This document shows positions 27,423-36,549 of a stretch of 40,907 nt of DNA, one piece after another. Within the stretch, counting starts at the first letter, position 1. The number at the start of each line of letters is the position of its first letter. The notes beneath the pieces were generated by a model that had not been told where the DNA came from, ran no database searches, and was given only the letters and a program-made list of their open reading frames with translations. The stretch comes from Vibrio sp. UCD-FRSSP16_30 (GTDB lineage Bacteria > Pseudomonadota > Gammaproteobacteria > Enterobacterales > Vibrionaceae): NCBI RefSeq assembly GCF_001676025.1, contig NZ_LZFW01000018.1, forward strand, positions 3,279 through 44,185, in the 5' to 3' direction. The translations under genes and the position numbers were made by a program.

Positions 27423-27613
27423 TACCAAGCGTAGTCATTAACTGATCATTCTAGCTTGTTAAAACACTGATAACGGCGTTGAATTTTTTGAATGTAAAAT
27501 AACTATTTATCAAAAATAGCGCCTTGTTCTCAAGTGTTTTTCCTGCGCTATTTCTGACCACTTAATCACTGTGATTGGTTAAATACCCTTATTCGGTATA
27601 GGTTTGACACTCG

Positions 27614-29017
27614 ATGCCCAAAAATAAAATAGAAAATAAACCCTTAAAGCTACTGATGGTAGAAGACACTCTGTCTGTGGCGACTTTGTATAAAACCTAT
27701 CTTGCAACGTTAGATTTGCAGATACATATCGTCGATACTGGCGAAGCCGCTTTAGAGTATCTTGAGCAACATGCAATTGACTTAATGCTGCTCGATTTAC
27801 GTCTGCCCGATATGACAGGCATGGACGTGCTGAAAAAAGTGCGCACGCAAGCACCTAAGTTACCGGTGATCTTCATGACCGCTCATGGTTCTATTGAAGT
27901 TGCGGTCAAAGCAATGAGAGCGGGAGCGCATGACTTTTTAATTAAGCCCTGTGAAGCCGACCAACTGCGAATTACGGTGTCTAAAGCCATTCACCAAACG
28001 CAAAATGCCGGGCAAGATATATTGCATGAAGGCACGCAATATCAAGGTTTTATCGGCTCAAGCCCGAGCATGCAAAAGGTGTATAAAACCATAGATTCTG
28101 CGGCATCGAGTAAAGCCAGCATTTTTATCACTGGCGAAAGTGGCACCGGCAAAGAAGTCTGCGCTGAGGCTATTCACTCGGTGAGCCCGCGCAGTACGCA
28201 ATCCTTTATTGCACTAAACTGTGCGGCTATCCCTAAAGATTTGATTGAAAGTGAATTGTTTGGTCATGTAAAAGGCGCATTTACTGGCGCTGCAACCGAC
28301 AGAAAAGGGGCGGCAGAGCTGGCTGATGGAGGCACACTGTTTTTAGATGAACTGTGTGAAATGGATCTTGAGTTACAAACCAAGCTATTGCGCTTTATTC
28401 AAACGGGCACCTTTCAAAAGGTCGGCTCCTCAAAGTTAAGTCGTGTGGATGTGCGTTTTGTCTGCGCAACCAACAAAGATCCGTGGCAAGAGGTGCGTAA
28501 AGGGCGTTTTCGTGAAGATTTGTATTATCGCTTGTACGTCATTCCTTTACATCTACCGCCGCTTCGTGAGCGAGGCGATGATATTGTAGAAATCGCTTAT
28601 TCGTTGTTGGGCTTTACTTCCCTAGAAGAAAACAAACACTTTGGTAAATTTGAACAGCAGGTATTGCGTCATTTTGTCTCTTATCCGTGGCCGGGTAATG
28701 TTCGTCAGCTGCAAAATGTGATTCGTAATATTGTGGTGTTAAATGAAGGGGAAGAGGTGACATTAGAAATGTTACCGTCGCCTTTAGACCGATTTAAAGT
28801 GGCCTCTTTTTCTGAAGATACTATTGATAATTTTCTCGACCCTGAACATGTTGAGGATAGCCGAAGTATTGTGCCACTTGCGCAAGTGGAAAGACGCGCG
28901 ATTGAACGGGCCATTGAGTTATGCGGCGGAAGCATTCCTGCTGCTGCAACAGAGTTGGATGTCAGTGCATCAACACTATATAGAAAATTAGAAAAATGGG
29001 AGAAAGGGCGTGGATGA
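27614..29017 (+). CDS. luxO: Quorum-sensing sigma-54-dependent response regulator LuxO
   Basis: LuxO is phosphorylated by LuxU at low cell density and, with sigma-54, activates Qrr small RNA genes. The 467-residue product has a receiver domain with the acidic pair (Glu17-Asp18) and phosphoacceptor Asp61 in LLDLRLPD. Asp61 corresponds to Asp47 of V. harveyi, whose annotated start is 14 codons later at MVEDT. The AAA+ domain follows with Walker A GESGTGKE and the sigma-54-contact loop GAFTGA, then a Fis-type HTH ([20 protein letters not shown]). All key motifs are intact. luxU overlaps its end by 8 bases. Confidence 0.95.
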   Translation: MPKNKIENKPLKLLMVEDTLSVATLYKTYLATLDLQIHIVDTGEAALEYLEQHAIDLMLLDLRLPDMTGMDVLKKVRTQAPKLPVIFMTAHGSIEVAVKAMRAGAHDFLIKPCEADQLRITVSKAIHQTQNAGQDILHEGTQYQGFIGSSPSMQKVYKTIDSAASSKASIFITGESGTGKEVCAEAIHSVSPRSTQSFIALNCAAIPKDLIESELFGHVKGAFTGAATDRKGAAELADGGTLFLDELCEMDLELQTKLLRFIQTGTFQKVGSSKLSRVDVRFVCATNKDPWQEVRKGRFREDLYYRLYVIPLHLPPLRERGDDIVEIAYSLLGFTSLEENKHFGKFEQQVLRHFVSYPWPGNVRQLQNVIRNIVVLNEGEEVTLEMLPSPLDRFKVASFSEDTIDNFLDPEHVEDSRSIVPLAQVERRAIERAIELCGGSIPAAATELDVSASTLYRKLEKWEKGRG

Positions 29018-29369
29018 GCTGAATTTACTGCAAAACGATAAGATAGTCAGTTTGAGCGCTCAAGTGGGCGAAGAAGCAATGCCTGCATTACTGGATATCT
29101 TTAAACAGGAGCTTCAGCAGTATATTGGGCAAATAGATTGCGCCGATCTGTCTGAACAAAGCCGAGAGACCATTGCGCGAATATGCCATGCGATAAAGGG
29201 CAGTGCGCCAAGCTTTGGTGCTATTCTGCTTGCAGAAAAAGCTGCGGAAATGGACTCGCTTTATAAACAAAGTCATCTGCAAGAGTTTGATACACAATGC
29301 GCGGGGTTAGTGACATTATTGCAGCGCACTGTGTATAAATTAGACCAATTGCAAGCTCATTTACTTTGA
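29010..29369 (+). CDS. luxU: Quorum-sensing phosphorelay protein LuxU
   Basis: A 119-residue histidine phosphotransfer (HPt) protein. The phosphorylated histidine is His60 in [14 protein letters not shown], equivalent to His58 of V. harveyi LuxU. It carries phosphate between the hybrid sensor kinases (LuxN, LuxQ, CqsS types) and LuxO. The start is GTG at 29010, which overlaps luxO and implies translational coupling. Its last 9 bases overlap the end of the convergent yvcK gene. Confidence 0.92.
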   Translation: MDELNLLQNDKIVSLSAQVGEEAMPALLDIFKQELQQYIGQIDCADLSEQSRETIARICHAIKGSAPSFGAILLAEKAAEMDSLYKQSHLQEFDTQCAGLVTLLQRTVYKLDQLQAHLL

Positions 29370-30272
29370 AGATAACTGCTCTAATATAGCAATGCTTAAT
29401 TTGTCGCGATCATGACGCCACTCTCTATTTAGCGAGGCAAGATCGCGAGTCACAATATTCCAATTCTCTTCCAGTTCAGGGTGCGGTACACCGCCTAATA
29501 CGGTGTCGATTTTTCGCCCTTGGCAGGCGCGCTCTATCCAACTAAGTTTTTGTTTTAATTCCATTCGGCCAGCAGGGCCGTATTCGGGACTTAAATTCTC
29601 AACCACAATTAATTTAGCGTGTTTGTTGCAGTTAATCGCTCGCCCTATTTCTGGCAATAGTAGGGGAGGCATAATACTGGTTAAGAAGCTTCCCGGGCCT
29701 AATATGATGGCATCAGCTTGTTTAATGGCATCAATGGCTTCGCTGATCGCGGGGACTTCAGGGTCAAGATCCAAACGCAATAGGTCTTCTTGCATTTCAT
29801 CAACACTGGTTTCACCTTTTACCCAGTGCCCTTTGGTTGATAACGCTTTTAAATCCGATGGATGCTCAGTCATTGGTAGGATATTGACTTCTACTTTGAG
29901 CATTTCTCGAACTAAGTTGATTGCCTGTAAGGGGCGAATCGAAAGGTTATCCATGGCGGTTAAGATAAGATTACCCAGATTGTGACCATCTAATTCACCA
30001 AGACCACGAAAACGATACTCAAATATCATCGAACTGACCGAAGGTTCAGTGATTAACTGGTTAATACAGTTGCGAGTATCACCCCAAGCTATTCCGCCTT
30101 GGCAATGACGAATTCGCCCTGTTGAGCCGCCGTTATCTGTGGTGGTAACAATGCCAGTCGCATTGCTGCCAAAGTCTTTTAATGCGGCCAGCATACGTCC
30201 CAGACCATGCCCACCGCCAATTGCGACCACTTTACTTGATGAATAGGGTTCCATGTGATTATTTCTTATCAT
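29361..30272 (-). CDS. yvcK: YvcK/YbhK family protein (CofD-like, gluconeogenesis factor)
   Basis: A 303-residue protein of the CofD-like fold: VVAIGGGHGLGRMLAALKD at the N-terminus, TTTDNGGSTGRIR and AIILGPGSFLTSIMPPLL. In Bacillus YvcK binds UDP-sugars and is needed for gluconeogenic growth and cell shape; the E. coli homologue is YbhK. The substrate here is not known. The ATG at 30272 is used; an in-frame ATG at 30254 (MEPYSSSKVV) is also possible. It ends inside the last codons of luxU on the opposite strand. Confidence 0.9.
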   Translation of the reverse strand: MIRNNHMEPYSSSKVVAIGGGHGLGRMLAALKDFGSNATGIVTTTDNGGSTGRIRHCQGGIAWGDTRNCINQLITEPSVSSMIFEYRFRGLGELDGHNLGNLILTAMDNLSIRPLQAINLVREMLKVEVNILPMTEHPSDLKALSTKGHWVKGETSVDEMQEDLLRLDLDPEVPAISEAIDAIKQADAIILGPGSFLTSIMPPLLLPEIGRAINCNKHAKLIVVENLSPEYGPAGRMELKQKLSWIERACQGRKIDTVLGGVPHPELEENWNIVTRDLASLNREWRHDRDKLSIAILEQLSSK

Positions 30273-30397
30273 TAGAATTACTTATTAAATGTACCTGAAA
30301 TTAACAGCTAGACCAAATATGACGCCACTGAAGTTGATAGAGTGCTACTTTTAAGGTACTAACCTTGGCAATTGAAAGGACATTCCGTTAGGCTTTG

Positions 30398-30426
30398 TTA
30401 TTCGTCTACGGAATATGGTTTATACT
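30398..30426 (+). promoter_or_regulatory. Predicted promoter of the moa operon
   Basis: TATACT (30421-30426) is a good -10; TTATTC lies 17 bp upstream as a weak -35. The implied transcript would start just before the riboswitch. Confidence 0.5.
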
Positions 30427-30437
30427 GTAGATGTAAA

Positions 30438-30574
30438 ACTCCGAGTCTTCTTCACTAAGTTTGACGCGACACTCTCATAATTTGAGTCTCGTGAATAATA
30501 TGTGGTTTAGGCCGTGGCATTTTGCCACCAGGGCTGCTCTAGAAATGGCGTTGCCTCCCGTATTTAGGAAAGGT
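30438..30574 (+). ncRNA. Moco (molybdenum cofactor) riboswitch
   Basis: The moaA leader shows the conserved Moco RNA elements in order. These are ACTCCGAG at the 5' end, the GTGGCATTTTGCCAC hairpin (about 30513-30527), GGGCTGCTCTAGAAATGGCG, GCCTCCCG, and AGGAAAGG at the 3' end. The last element is also the moaA ribosome-binding site, so folding can hide it. In E. coli the equivalent RNA lowers moaA expression when molybdenum cofactor is plentiful. The assignment is from motif recognition, not a covariance search. Confidence 0.85.
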
Positions 30575-30579
30575 GTTTT

Positions 30580-31569
30580 GTGACTCAACAATTTGAAGAT
30601 AACTTTCATCGCAAGTTTTATTATTTGCGACTTTCTGTTACCGATGTCTGTAACTTTAAGTGTAATTACTGCCTGCCTGATGGTTACCGTCCTGAAGCCA
30701 GTAAACGCCCCCCATTTATTACTCTACCCGAGATACAGCGTGTAGTGAGAGCCTTTGCGCATTGTGGTACGACAAAAGTTCGTATTACTGGCGGTGAGCC
30801 TACTTTACGCAAAGACTTTACCGATATTGTGCACAGCGTGGCGCAAACCCCAGGCATTGATAAAATCGCCACCACCACCAACGGCTATCGTATGGCAAAG
30901 CAGGTCTCTGATTGGAAAGAGGCAGGTTTAACCCATATCAACGTCAGCTTAGACAGTTTAGATCCCAAACAATTTTATCAGATCACCGGTCAAAATCGTT
31001 TTCATGATGTGATGGCGGGAATCGATCGTGCTTTTGAAGTGGGATATGAACAAGTTAAAGTGAATGTGGTGCTTCTTAAAGACCTCAATAGTCAGCAACT
31101 TCCGCAGTTTTTGCAGTGGATTAAAGACAAGCCTATTCAACTTCGTTTTATCGAATTGATGAAAACTGGTGAAATGGACGATTTATTTGATAAACGTCAT
31201 GTGTCAGGTGTTGCCATTCGTAACCAACTGATTGCCAATGGTTGGTTATTAAAGCTTAGAGAAGCCAATGATGGGCCTGCGCAAGTGTTTATTCACCCTG
31301 ATTATAAAGGTGAGATTGGCCTCATCATGCCTTATGAGAAAGGTTTCTGCTCTACGTGTAATCGTTTGCGAGTGTCAGCAATGGGTAAGTTGCATTTATG
31401 CCTATTTGGTGACGAAGGCTTAGAGCTAAGAGATCTGATGCAAGAGGATAACCAAGAAGACGCGTTAATTGAACGAATTTCACAAGGCTTACAGGTAAAA
31501 GAAGTCAGCCATCACCTTGATCAAAATAATCCTGGAGCAACGCCTCATCTTGCCTCCATTGGTGGCTAA
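30580..31569 (+). CDS. moaA: GTP 3',8-cyclase MoaA
   Basis: MoaA is a radical-SAM enzyme that starts molybdenum-cofactor synthesis by converting GTP to 3',8-cyclo-GTP. The 329-residue product has the SAM cluster motif CNFKCNYC near residue 24-31, the GGEPTLRKD segment, and the C-terminal cysteines in [20 protein letters not shown] for the second [4Fe-4S] cluster. The protein ends [11 protein letters not shown]; the terminal GG is needed for activity in characterised MoaA. Translation starts at GTG, 7 bp after AGGAAAGG, which lies inside the riboswitch. Confidence 0.97.
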   Translation: MTQQFEDNFHRKFYYLRLSVTDVCNFKCNYCLPDGYRPEASKRPPFITLPEIQRVVRAFAHCGTTKVRITGGEPTLRKDFTDIVHSVAQTPGIDKIATTTNGYRMAKQVSDWKEAGLTHINVSLDSLDPKQFYQITGQNRFHDVMAGIDRAFEVGYEQVKVNVVLLKDLNSQQLPQFLQWIKDKPIQLRFIELMKTGEMDDLFDKRHVSGVAIRNQLIANGWLLKLREANDGPAQVFIHPDYKGEIGLIMPYEKGFCSTCNRLRVSAMGKLHLCLFGDEGLELRDLMQEDNQEDALIERISQGLQVKEVSHHLDQNNPGATPHLASIGG

Positions 31570-31681
31570 GTAAAGTTGACCGTTAAATTAATGGCTATAT
31601 TAGACAGCTAATTTTTGCCATTCAACATTATCGAATTACATTTTAATTTCAAATTCAGACAGTACATAGGAAATGACATTC

Positions 31682-32194
31682 ATGGGACACGCTCATAACG
31701 ATTTTACGCCGGCTAGCATTGCCGTATTGACCGTATCAGATACTCGTACGACAGAGACAGACACTAGCGGTGGTTACTTAGTTGACCAAGTTAAAGACGC
31801 AGGACATAAATTAGCGGATAAACAAATTGTTATCGATGATGTTTATAAGATTCGTGCGATTGTTTCAAAGTGGATTGCCGATGAAAATGTTGATGCGATC
31901 TTAGTCACTGGCGGTACAGGTTTTACTGCTCGTGATTTTACCCCAGAAGCATTATCGCCATTATTTGATAAACAAGTGGAAGGCTTTGGCGAGCTATTTC
32001 GCGCAGTTTCTTATGAAGAAATTGGCACCTCGACAATTCAATCTCGCGCTTTAGGTGGTTTTGCTAATCGCACGGTTATCTTAGCGATGCCCGGTTCAAC
32101 CGGTGCGTGTCGCACAGCGTGGACTCGCATTATTAAAGACCAATTAGATTCTCGCCATAAGCCATGTAACTTTATGCCGCATATTGGGATGTAA
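31682..32194 (+). CDS. moaB: Molybdenum cofactor biosynthesis protein MoaB
   Basis: A 170-residue protein of the MoaB/Mog family with the VTGGTGFTARDFTPEAL motif of molybdopterin-binding domains and MPGSTGACRTAW near the C-terminus. In E. coli its role is not settled; related enzymes adenylylate molybdopterin. The ATG at 31682 is chosen because AGGA lies 9 bp upstream; the ATG at 31673 is too close to that site. It is 112 bp after moaA, in the moaABCDE unit. Confidence 0.94.
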   Translation: MGHAHNDFTPASIAVLTVSDTRTTETDTSGGYLVDQVKDAGHKLADKQIVIDDVYKIRAIVSKWIADENVDAILVTGGTGFTARDFTPEALSPLFDKQVEGFGELFRAVSYEEIGTSTIQSRALGGFANRTVILAMPGSTGACRTAWTRIIKDQLDSRHKPCNFMPHIGM

Positions 32195-32200
32195 TGTGAG

Positions 32201-32680
32201 ATGAATGAATTAACTCACATCAATCAAAACGGCGAAGCAAACATGGTGGATGTATCAGCAAAGGTTGATACCGTGCGCGAAGCAAGAGCTGAAGCCATTG
32301 TGAGCATGTCTGAGCAGACATTAGCACTTATTGTCAGTGGCGATCACCATAAAGGTGATGTGTTTGCTACAGCGCGTATCGCCGGTATTCAAGCGGCTAA
32401 GAAAACGTGGGATTTAATTCCACTTTGTCACCCGTTACTGTTATCAAAGGTTGAAGTTCAACTTACGCCATTAATGGAAACCAATCAGGTCCGTATTGAA
32501 TCTGTGTGTAAATTAGCAGGTAAGACGGGCGTTGAAATGGAAGCGTTAACGGCGGCCTCGGTTGCAGCCCTAACGATTTACGATATGTGCAAAGCGGTGC
32601 AAAAAGACATTGTTATTTCGCAGGTGAGACTATTAGAGAAGAGTGGCGGAAAATCGGGACACTTTGAGGCCAAACTATGA
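32201..32680 (+). CDS. moaC: Cyclic pyranopterin monophosphate synthase MoaC
   Basis: MoaC converts the MoaA product into cyclic pyranopterin monophosphate. The 159-residue product begins [21 protein letters not shown] and contains the conserved [14 protein letters not shown] and [20 protein letters not shown] segments, both near active-site residues. It starts 6 bp after moaB and overlaps the moaD start by ATGA. Confidence 0.97.
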   Translation: MNELTHINQNGEANMVDVSAKVDTVREARAEAIVSMSEQTLALIVSGDHHKGDVFATARIAGIQAAKKTWDLIPLCHPLLLSKVEVQLTPLMETNQVRIESVCKLAGKTGVEMEALTAASVAALTIYDMCKAVQKDIVISQVRLLEKSGGKSGHFEAKL

Positions 32681-32922
32681 TTAAAGTTGTTTTTTTTGCT
32701 CAGGTTCGTGAACTCGTGGGTCAAGATGAGTTAACCATTGATAGCGATTTAACCTCTGTTAACGCCATTCGTCAGCAACTCATTGAACGCGGTGATAAAT
32801 GGGCGCTGGCGCTGGAGTCAGGCAAGCTACTCGCTGCGGTTAACCATACGATGTGCCCGTTAGAGACCGAAGTTAAAACAGGGGACGAAGTCGCCTTCTT
32901 TCCTCCGGTCACGGGGGGCTAG
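32677..32922 (+). CDS. moaD: Molybdopterin synthase sulfur-carrier subunit MoaD
   Basis: An 81-residue ubiquitin-like protein ending in FPPVTGG; the C-terminal Gly-Gly carries the thiocarboxylate that donates sulfur to the pterin. Its start overlaps the moaC stop (ATGA), indicating translational coupling. Confidence 0.97.
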   Translation: MIKVVFFAQVRELVGQDELTIDSDLTSVNAIRQQLIERGDKWALALESGKLLAAVNHTMCPLETEVKTGDEVAFFPPVTGG

Positions 32923-32926
32923 CAAT

Positions 32927-33373
32927 ATGGATAGAATCTTGGTTCAAGAGCAAGACTTTGATCTTTCTGATGAATACGCTTTGTTAGGTGAATCATCTTC
33001 TATCGGCGCTGTAGTTACATTTGTAGGAAAAGTACGAGATTTCAATCTTGGTGATGATGTTATTGGTTTAAATCTGCAACATTATCCCAAGATGACAGAG
33101 AAAGCATTGCAGGAAATTTGCACAGATGCGCGTTCTCGTTGGCCTTTAGATAAAGTGACGGTAATTCATCGTATTGGCGATCTCAATATTGCTGATCAAA
33201 TTGTTTTTGTCGGAGTTTCGAGTGCTCATAGAGACGCTGCATTTGCTGCGTGTGAGTTCATAATGGACTATTTGAAGACCAAAGCACCGTTTTGGAAGAA
33301 GGAACGGCTCAATAATTCATCACGTTGGTTGGATTCTCGCCAATCTGATGAAAACTCGGCAAAACGCTGGTAG
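32927..33373 (+). CDS. moaE: Molybdopterin synthase catalytic subunit MoaE
   Basis: The large subunit of molybdopterin synthase, 148 residues (E. coli 150). FVGKVRDFNLGDDVIGL, VIHRIGDLNIADQIVFVGVSSAHRDAAF and the lysine-rich KTKAPFWKKE, which supplies the active-site lysine, are all present. It is last in the moaABCDE operon, 4 bp after moaD. Confidence 0.97.
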   Translation: MDRILVQEQDFDLSDEYALLGESSSIGAVVTFVGKVRDFNLGDDVIGLNLQHYPKMTEKALQEICTDARSRWPLDKVTVIHRIGDLNIADQIVFVGVSSAHRDAAFAACEFIMDYLKTKAPFWKKERLNNSSRWLDSRQSDENSAKRW

Positions 33374-33391
33374 TCATACCATATGACAAAA

Positions 33392-33407
33392 TGTGATCTA
33401 CTTCACA
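33392..33407. promoter_or_regulatory. Perfect CRP-consensus palindrome between moaE and its terminator
   Basis: TGTGATCTACTTCACA matches TGTGA-N6-TCACA at all 10 core positions. It lies 19 bp after the moaE stop and 14 bp before the terminator hairpin, about 500 bp upstream of oppA. Confidence 0.65.
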
Positions 33408-33420
33408 GATTCTTATGAAA

Positions 33421-33454
33421 TCAAAAAGCCTCTATTTAATAGGGGCTTTTTTGA
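33421..33454 (+). terminator. Terminator of the moa operon
   Basis: TCAAAAAGCCTCTATT pairs with AATAGGGGCTTTTTTGA (one G-T pair) around a TA loop, ending in a T-run. It lies 47 bp after moaE. Confidence 0.87.
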
Positions 33455-33464
33455 TCTAAATCAT
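33451..33464. promoter_or_regulatory. FNR-like site at the moa/opp boundary
   Basis: TTGATCTAAATCAT matches TTGAT-N4-ATCAA at 9 of 10 positions. It abuts the moa terminator and lies about 440 bp before oppA. Confidence 0.45.
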
Positions 33465-33900
33465 AACACTTCACATGTTTTTACATTTTCTTTGAAATGC
33501 TGACTTTTGAATAATGTAACTGTATTGAGATATTAGTGATAATCCTATGTCATTTACGTTCTATTTTTGTTTCTTACAGGCTTTGATTTGGTGATCTGCA
33601 TCACAAATTAATGCATGCGTTCATTGTGGTTACTTGTTTGTTTGAGTTTTGTGGGTTAGTTCACTGATATTGAATCTGAATGCGGTATTTAACTCTAAAA
33701 TATTGAGCTAAGTAAGAGTTTAACGATTGCGTTATGACATTTTTATGGCAAAAACTTTCAAGGATTGGTAACTTTGTTTCCAATCTTTATGGTCTCTCCG
33801 TCTTTTCGCTGCTTTATGGATACAAAGTAGCTAAGAGTGGTGACTGAGAGTCAGAATAAAGAGTTCATGGATGCAACGATAAAAAATTGGAGTTTATTGC
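33455..33900. other. Long oppA upstream region
   Basis: No gene is seen. Besides the CRP/FNR-like sites there is a GATTGG / CCAATC hairpin (about 33761-33788) within the likely oppA leader. In enteric bacteria oppA mRNA leaders are targets of the small RNA GcvB; I did not identify a pairing site. Confidence 0.5.
33590..33605. promoter_or_regulatory. CRP-like (also FNR-like) site upstream of oppA
   Basis: GGTGATCTGCATCACA matches the CRP core at 9 of 10 positions, and its inner part GTGATCTGCATCAC matches FNR at 8 of 10. It lies about 300 bp before the oppA start. Confidence 0.6.
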
Positions 33901-35520
33901 ATGTATAAAAATAAGATCACCCAAGCACTAATCCTTGGTGCAGGCCTAGCAGTGGCGAGCACTTCTTTTGCAGCACATGTTCCTGCCGGCACTGAACTTG
34001 CACCTGTGCAAGAATTGGTTCGTGGTAATGGTACAGAAGTTGCTTCAATCGACCCTCATAAAACTGAAGGCGTGCCTGAATCTAACGTTATTCGCGATCT
34101 TCTTGAAGGTCTAGTAAACCAAGATGCAGATGGCAACACTATTCCAGGTGTCGCGGAGTCTTGGGAAACTAAAGACAACCAAACGTTCGTTTTCCATCTT
34201 CGTAAAGATGCTAAATGGTCAAACGGCGACCCTGTAACAGCAGATGACTTCGTATACAGCTTCAAGCGTGCGATCGATCCTAATACCGCTTCTCCTTATG
34301 CTTGGTATTTAGAGATGACCACTATGGTTAATGCTGCTGATATCATTGCTGGAAAGAAAGACAAAGATACACTAGGTGTTAAAGCGGTTGATGCAAACAC
34401 TCTACAAATCACACTTGAGCACGCAGTGCCTTATTTTGTGAAAATGATGGGTCACACAACGGTTAAGCCTGTGCATCGTGCAACGGTTGAGAAGTGGGGC
34501 GATCAGTGGACTAAACCTGAACACTTTGTTGGTAACGGCGCATTTGTACTAGACAAGTGGGTAGTGAACGAGCGCATTGAGCTTGTACGTAACGCTAACT
34601 ACTGGGATAACGAGCACACTGTTTTAAACAAAGTGACTTACCTTCCTATCGAAAACCAAGTTTCAGAAATGAACCGTTTCTTGTCTGGTGAAATTCAGAT
34701 TACTAACGAGCTGCCAATTGAGCACTTTAAGCGTCTGCAAAAAGAGCACCCAGAATCTGTATCTGTAGTGGGCAACCTATGTTCTTACTACTACGGCTTC
34801 AACAACAAGAAAGCACCATTTGATGATGCGCGCGTTCGTAAAGCACTGTCTTACACGATCGACCGTGACGTTATTGCAAAACTGATTCTTGGCCAAGGTC
34901 AGAAGCCTGCGTATTTCTTAACACCTGAAATCACAGCTGGCTTTAACCCAGAGCTTCCTGAGTACGGAACATTAAGCCAGAAAGAGCGTATTGCAAAAGC
35001 TAAAGAGCTTCTTGCTGAAGCTGGATTTGACAACAGTCATCCTCTTTCATTCACGCTGCTTTACAACACATCTGAAAACCATAAGAAAGTGGCAACTGCC
35101 ATTCAATCTATGTGGGCGAAAGATCTTGGCGTAAAAGCAACGCTTGAAAACCAAGAGTGGAAAACGTACTTAGATACACGTCGTCAAGGTGATTTCGATG
35201 TAACTCGTGCTGGTTGGTGTGGTGATTACAACGAAGCTTCAAGCTTCTTGTCACTAATGCAAACAAACAACAGCTCAAATGATCCGAAATATCATAGCGA
35301 AACTTATGATGCGATCATGGAAAAAGCGATGCATGAAACCAGTGATGTAGAGCGTGAAAAGCTTTATGTAGAAGCTGAGCATCAGCTAGCTGAAGACATG
35401 CCAATTGCACCAATTTACCAATACGTTAAATCTCGCTTAGTTTCACCAAAAGTAGGCGGCTTCCCAAGCAACAATGCTGAAGACAAGCTGTTCTCCAAAG
35501 ATATGTACATCATTAAGTAA
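33901..35520 (+). CDS. oppA: Periplasmic oligopeptide-binding protein
   Basis: A 539-residue solute-binding protein of the SBP family 5 type. The N-terminal signal peptide (KNKITQALILGAGLAVASTSFA) has a basic start, a hydrophobic core and a likely cut after SFA. Family motifs include WSNGDPVTADDFVYSFKRAIDP and the later GFNPELPEYGTLS. It delivers peptides to the OppBC channel. It leads oppABCDF; a stem-loop between oppA and oppB (35555-35576) may allow more oppA mRNA than the rest. Codon use is highly biased, as expected for an abundant protein. Confidence 0.95.
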   Translation: MYKNKITQALILGAGLAVASTSFAAHVPAGTELAPVQELVRGNGTEVASIDPHKTEGVPESNVIRDLLEGLVNQDADGNTIPGVAESWETKDNQTFVFHLRKDAKWSNGDPVTADDFVYSFKRAIDPNTASPYAWYLEMTTMVNAADIIAGKKDKDTLGVKAVDANTLQITLEHAVPYFVKMMGHTTVKPVHRATVEKWGDQWTKPEHFVGNGAFVLDKWVVNERIELVRNANYWDNEHTVLNKVTYLPIENQVSEMNRFLSGEIQITNELPIEHFKRLQKEHPESVSVVGNLCSYYYGFNNKKAPFDDARVRKALSYTIDRDVIAKLILGQGQKPAYFLTPEITAGFNPELPEYGTLSQKERIAKAKELLAEAGFDNSHPLSFTLLYNTSENHKKVATAIQSMWAKDLGVKATLENQEWKTYLDTRRQGDFDVTRAGWCGDYNEASSFLSLMQTNNSSNDPKYHSETYDAIMEKAMHETSDVEREKLYVEAEHQLAEDMPIAPIYQYVKSRLVSPKVGGFPSNNAEDKLFSKDMYIIK

Positions 35521-35554
35521 CACCTACTTAAAATAATAATAAAATATGAAAGAC

Positions 35555-35576
35555 CTGCATGTAGTAATACATGCAG
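35555..35576 (+). repeat. Stem-loop between oppA and oppB
   Basis: CTGCATGTA and TACATGCAG form a perfect 9-bp stem with a GTAA loop, 34 bp after oppA. A T-rich stretch follows 10 bp later, so it may act as a leaky terminator or as a 3' stabiliser of oppA mRNA. Confidence 0.7.
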
Positions 35577-35614
35577 CGTCTACTCTTTTTGTCACAGACT
35601 GGATGCGTGAGTTT

Positions 35615-36535
35615 ATGCTTAAATTCATTATAAAACGGATATTCGAGGCAATACCGACTATGTTGGTGTTGATCACAGTATCATTCTTCTTAATGCGCTT
35701 TGCGCCGGGTAACCCTTTTTCTAGTGAGCGCCCACTTCCGCCGGAAGTAATGGCGAACATTAATGCTAAATACGGCTTAGATAAGCCTGTATTAACGCAG
35801 TACACCACGTATTTAACCAATATCGTTCAAGGTGATTTTGGGCCTTCATTTAAATACAAAGATTTCACGGTAAATGAGCTGGTTTCTAACGCTCTGCCTG
35901 TATCAGCAAAAGTAGGCTTTCTTGCCTTTATCTTTACTGTTCTGATGGGAGTCACCGTCGGCACCATTGCCGCACTACGGCAAAATAGTGGCCTCGATTA
36001 CGGAATAATGGCCACCGCCATGCTCGGGGTGGTAATGCCATCCTTCGTGTTGGCACCCGTACTGATTTACTTGTTCTCTATTAATCTTGGTTGGCTACCT
36101 GCTGGTGGCTGGAATGACGGTTCATTTAAGTATATGGCACTACCGATTATTGGTATGTCGTTGCTATACGTTGCGACATTTGCCCGTATTACCCGTGGTT
36201 CGATGATTGAAACATTAAACAGTAACTTTATCCGCACCGCGCGCGCTAAAGGCCTGAGCTATCGCTACATCATTTTAAAGCACGCACTTAAACCTGCTTT
36301 GCTACCGGTTGTTTCTTATATGGGACCTGCATTTGTCGGTATCATTACCGGTTCGGTCGTTATTGAGACAATCTTTGGTCTACCGGGCATTGGTAAGTTG
36401 TTTGTGAATGCGGCGTTTAACCGTGATTACTCTCTAGTAATGGGCATTACAATTCTTATTGGATTCCTATTTATCCTATTTAACGCTGTGGTCGATATAT
36501 TGCTAGCCTTTATCGATCCTAAGATTCGCTTTTAA
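35615..36535 (+). CDS. oppB: Oligopeptide ABC transporter permease OppB
   Basis: A 306-residue permease with about six helices. It has the family start MLKFIIKRIFEAIPTMLVLITVSFF and the EAA motif region ARAKGLSYRYIILKHALKPALLPVV, which contacts the ATPases. The ATG at 35615 is chosen because this is the usual OppB N-terminus; the longer open frame from 35546 would run through the intergenic stem-loop. It is followed by oppC after 14 bp. Confidence 0.95.
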   Translation: MLKFIIKRIFEAIPTMLVLITVSFFLMRFAPGNPFSSERPLPPEVMANINAKYGLDKPVLTQYTTYLTNIVQGDFGPSFKYKDFTVNELVSNALPVSAKVGFLAFIFTVLMGVTVGTIAALRQNSGLDYGIMATAMLGVVMPSFVLAPVLIYLFSINLGWLPAGGWNDGSFKYMALPIIGMSLLYVATFARITRGSMIETLNSNFIRTARAKGLSYRYIILKHALKPALLPVVSYMGPAFVGIITGSVVIETIFGLPGIGKLFVNAAFNRDYSLVMGITILIGFLFILFNAVVDILLAFIDPKIRF

Positions 36536-36549
36536 CAAGGACTCACTTA

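Noticed and set aside
27478..27545. Possible sigma-54 promoter or Qrr RNA near luxO
   Set aside because: The nearest GG...GC pair on the minus strand (27545-27558 region) has the wrong 11-base spacing and no Qrr core follows it.
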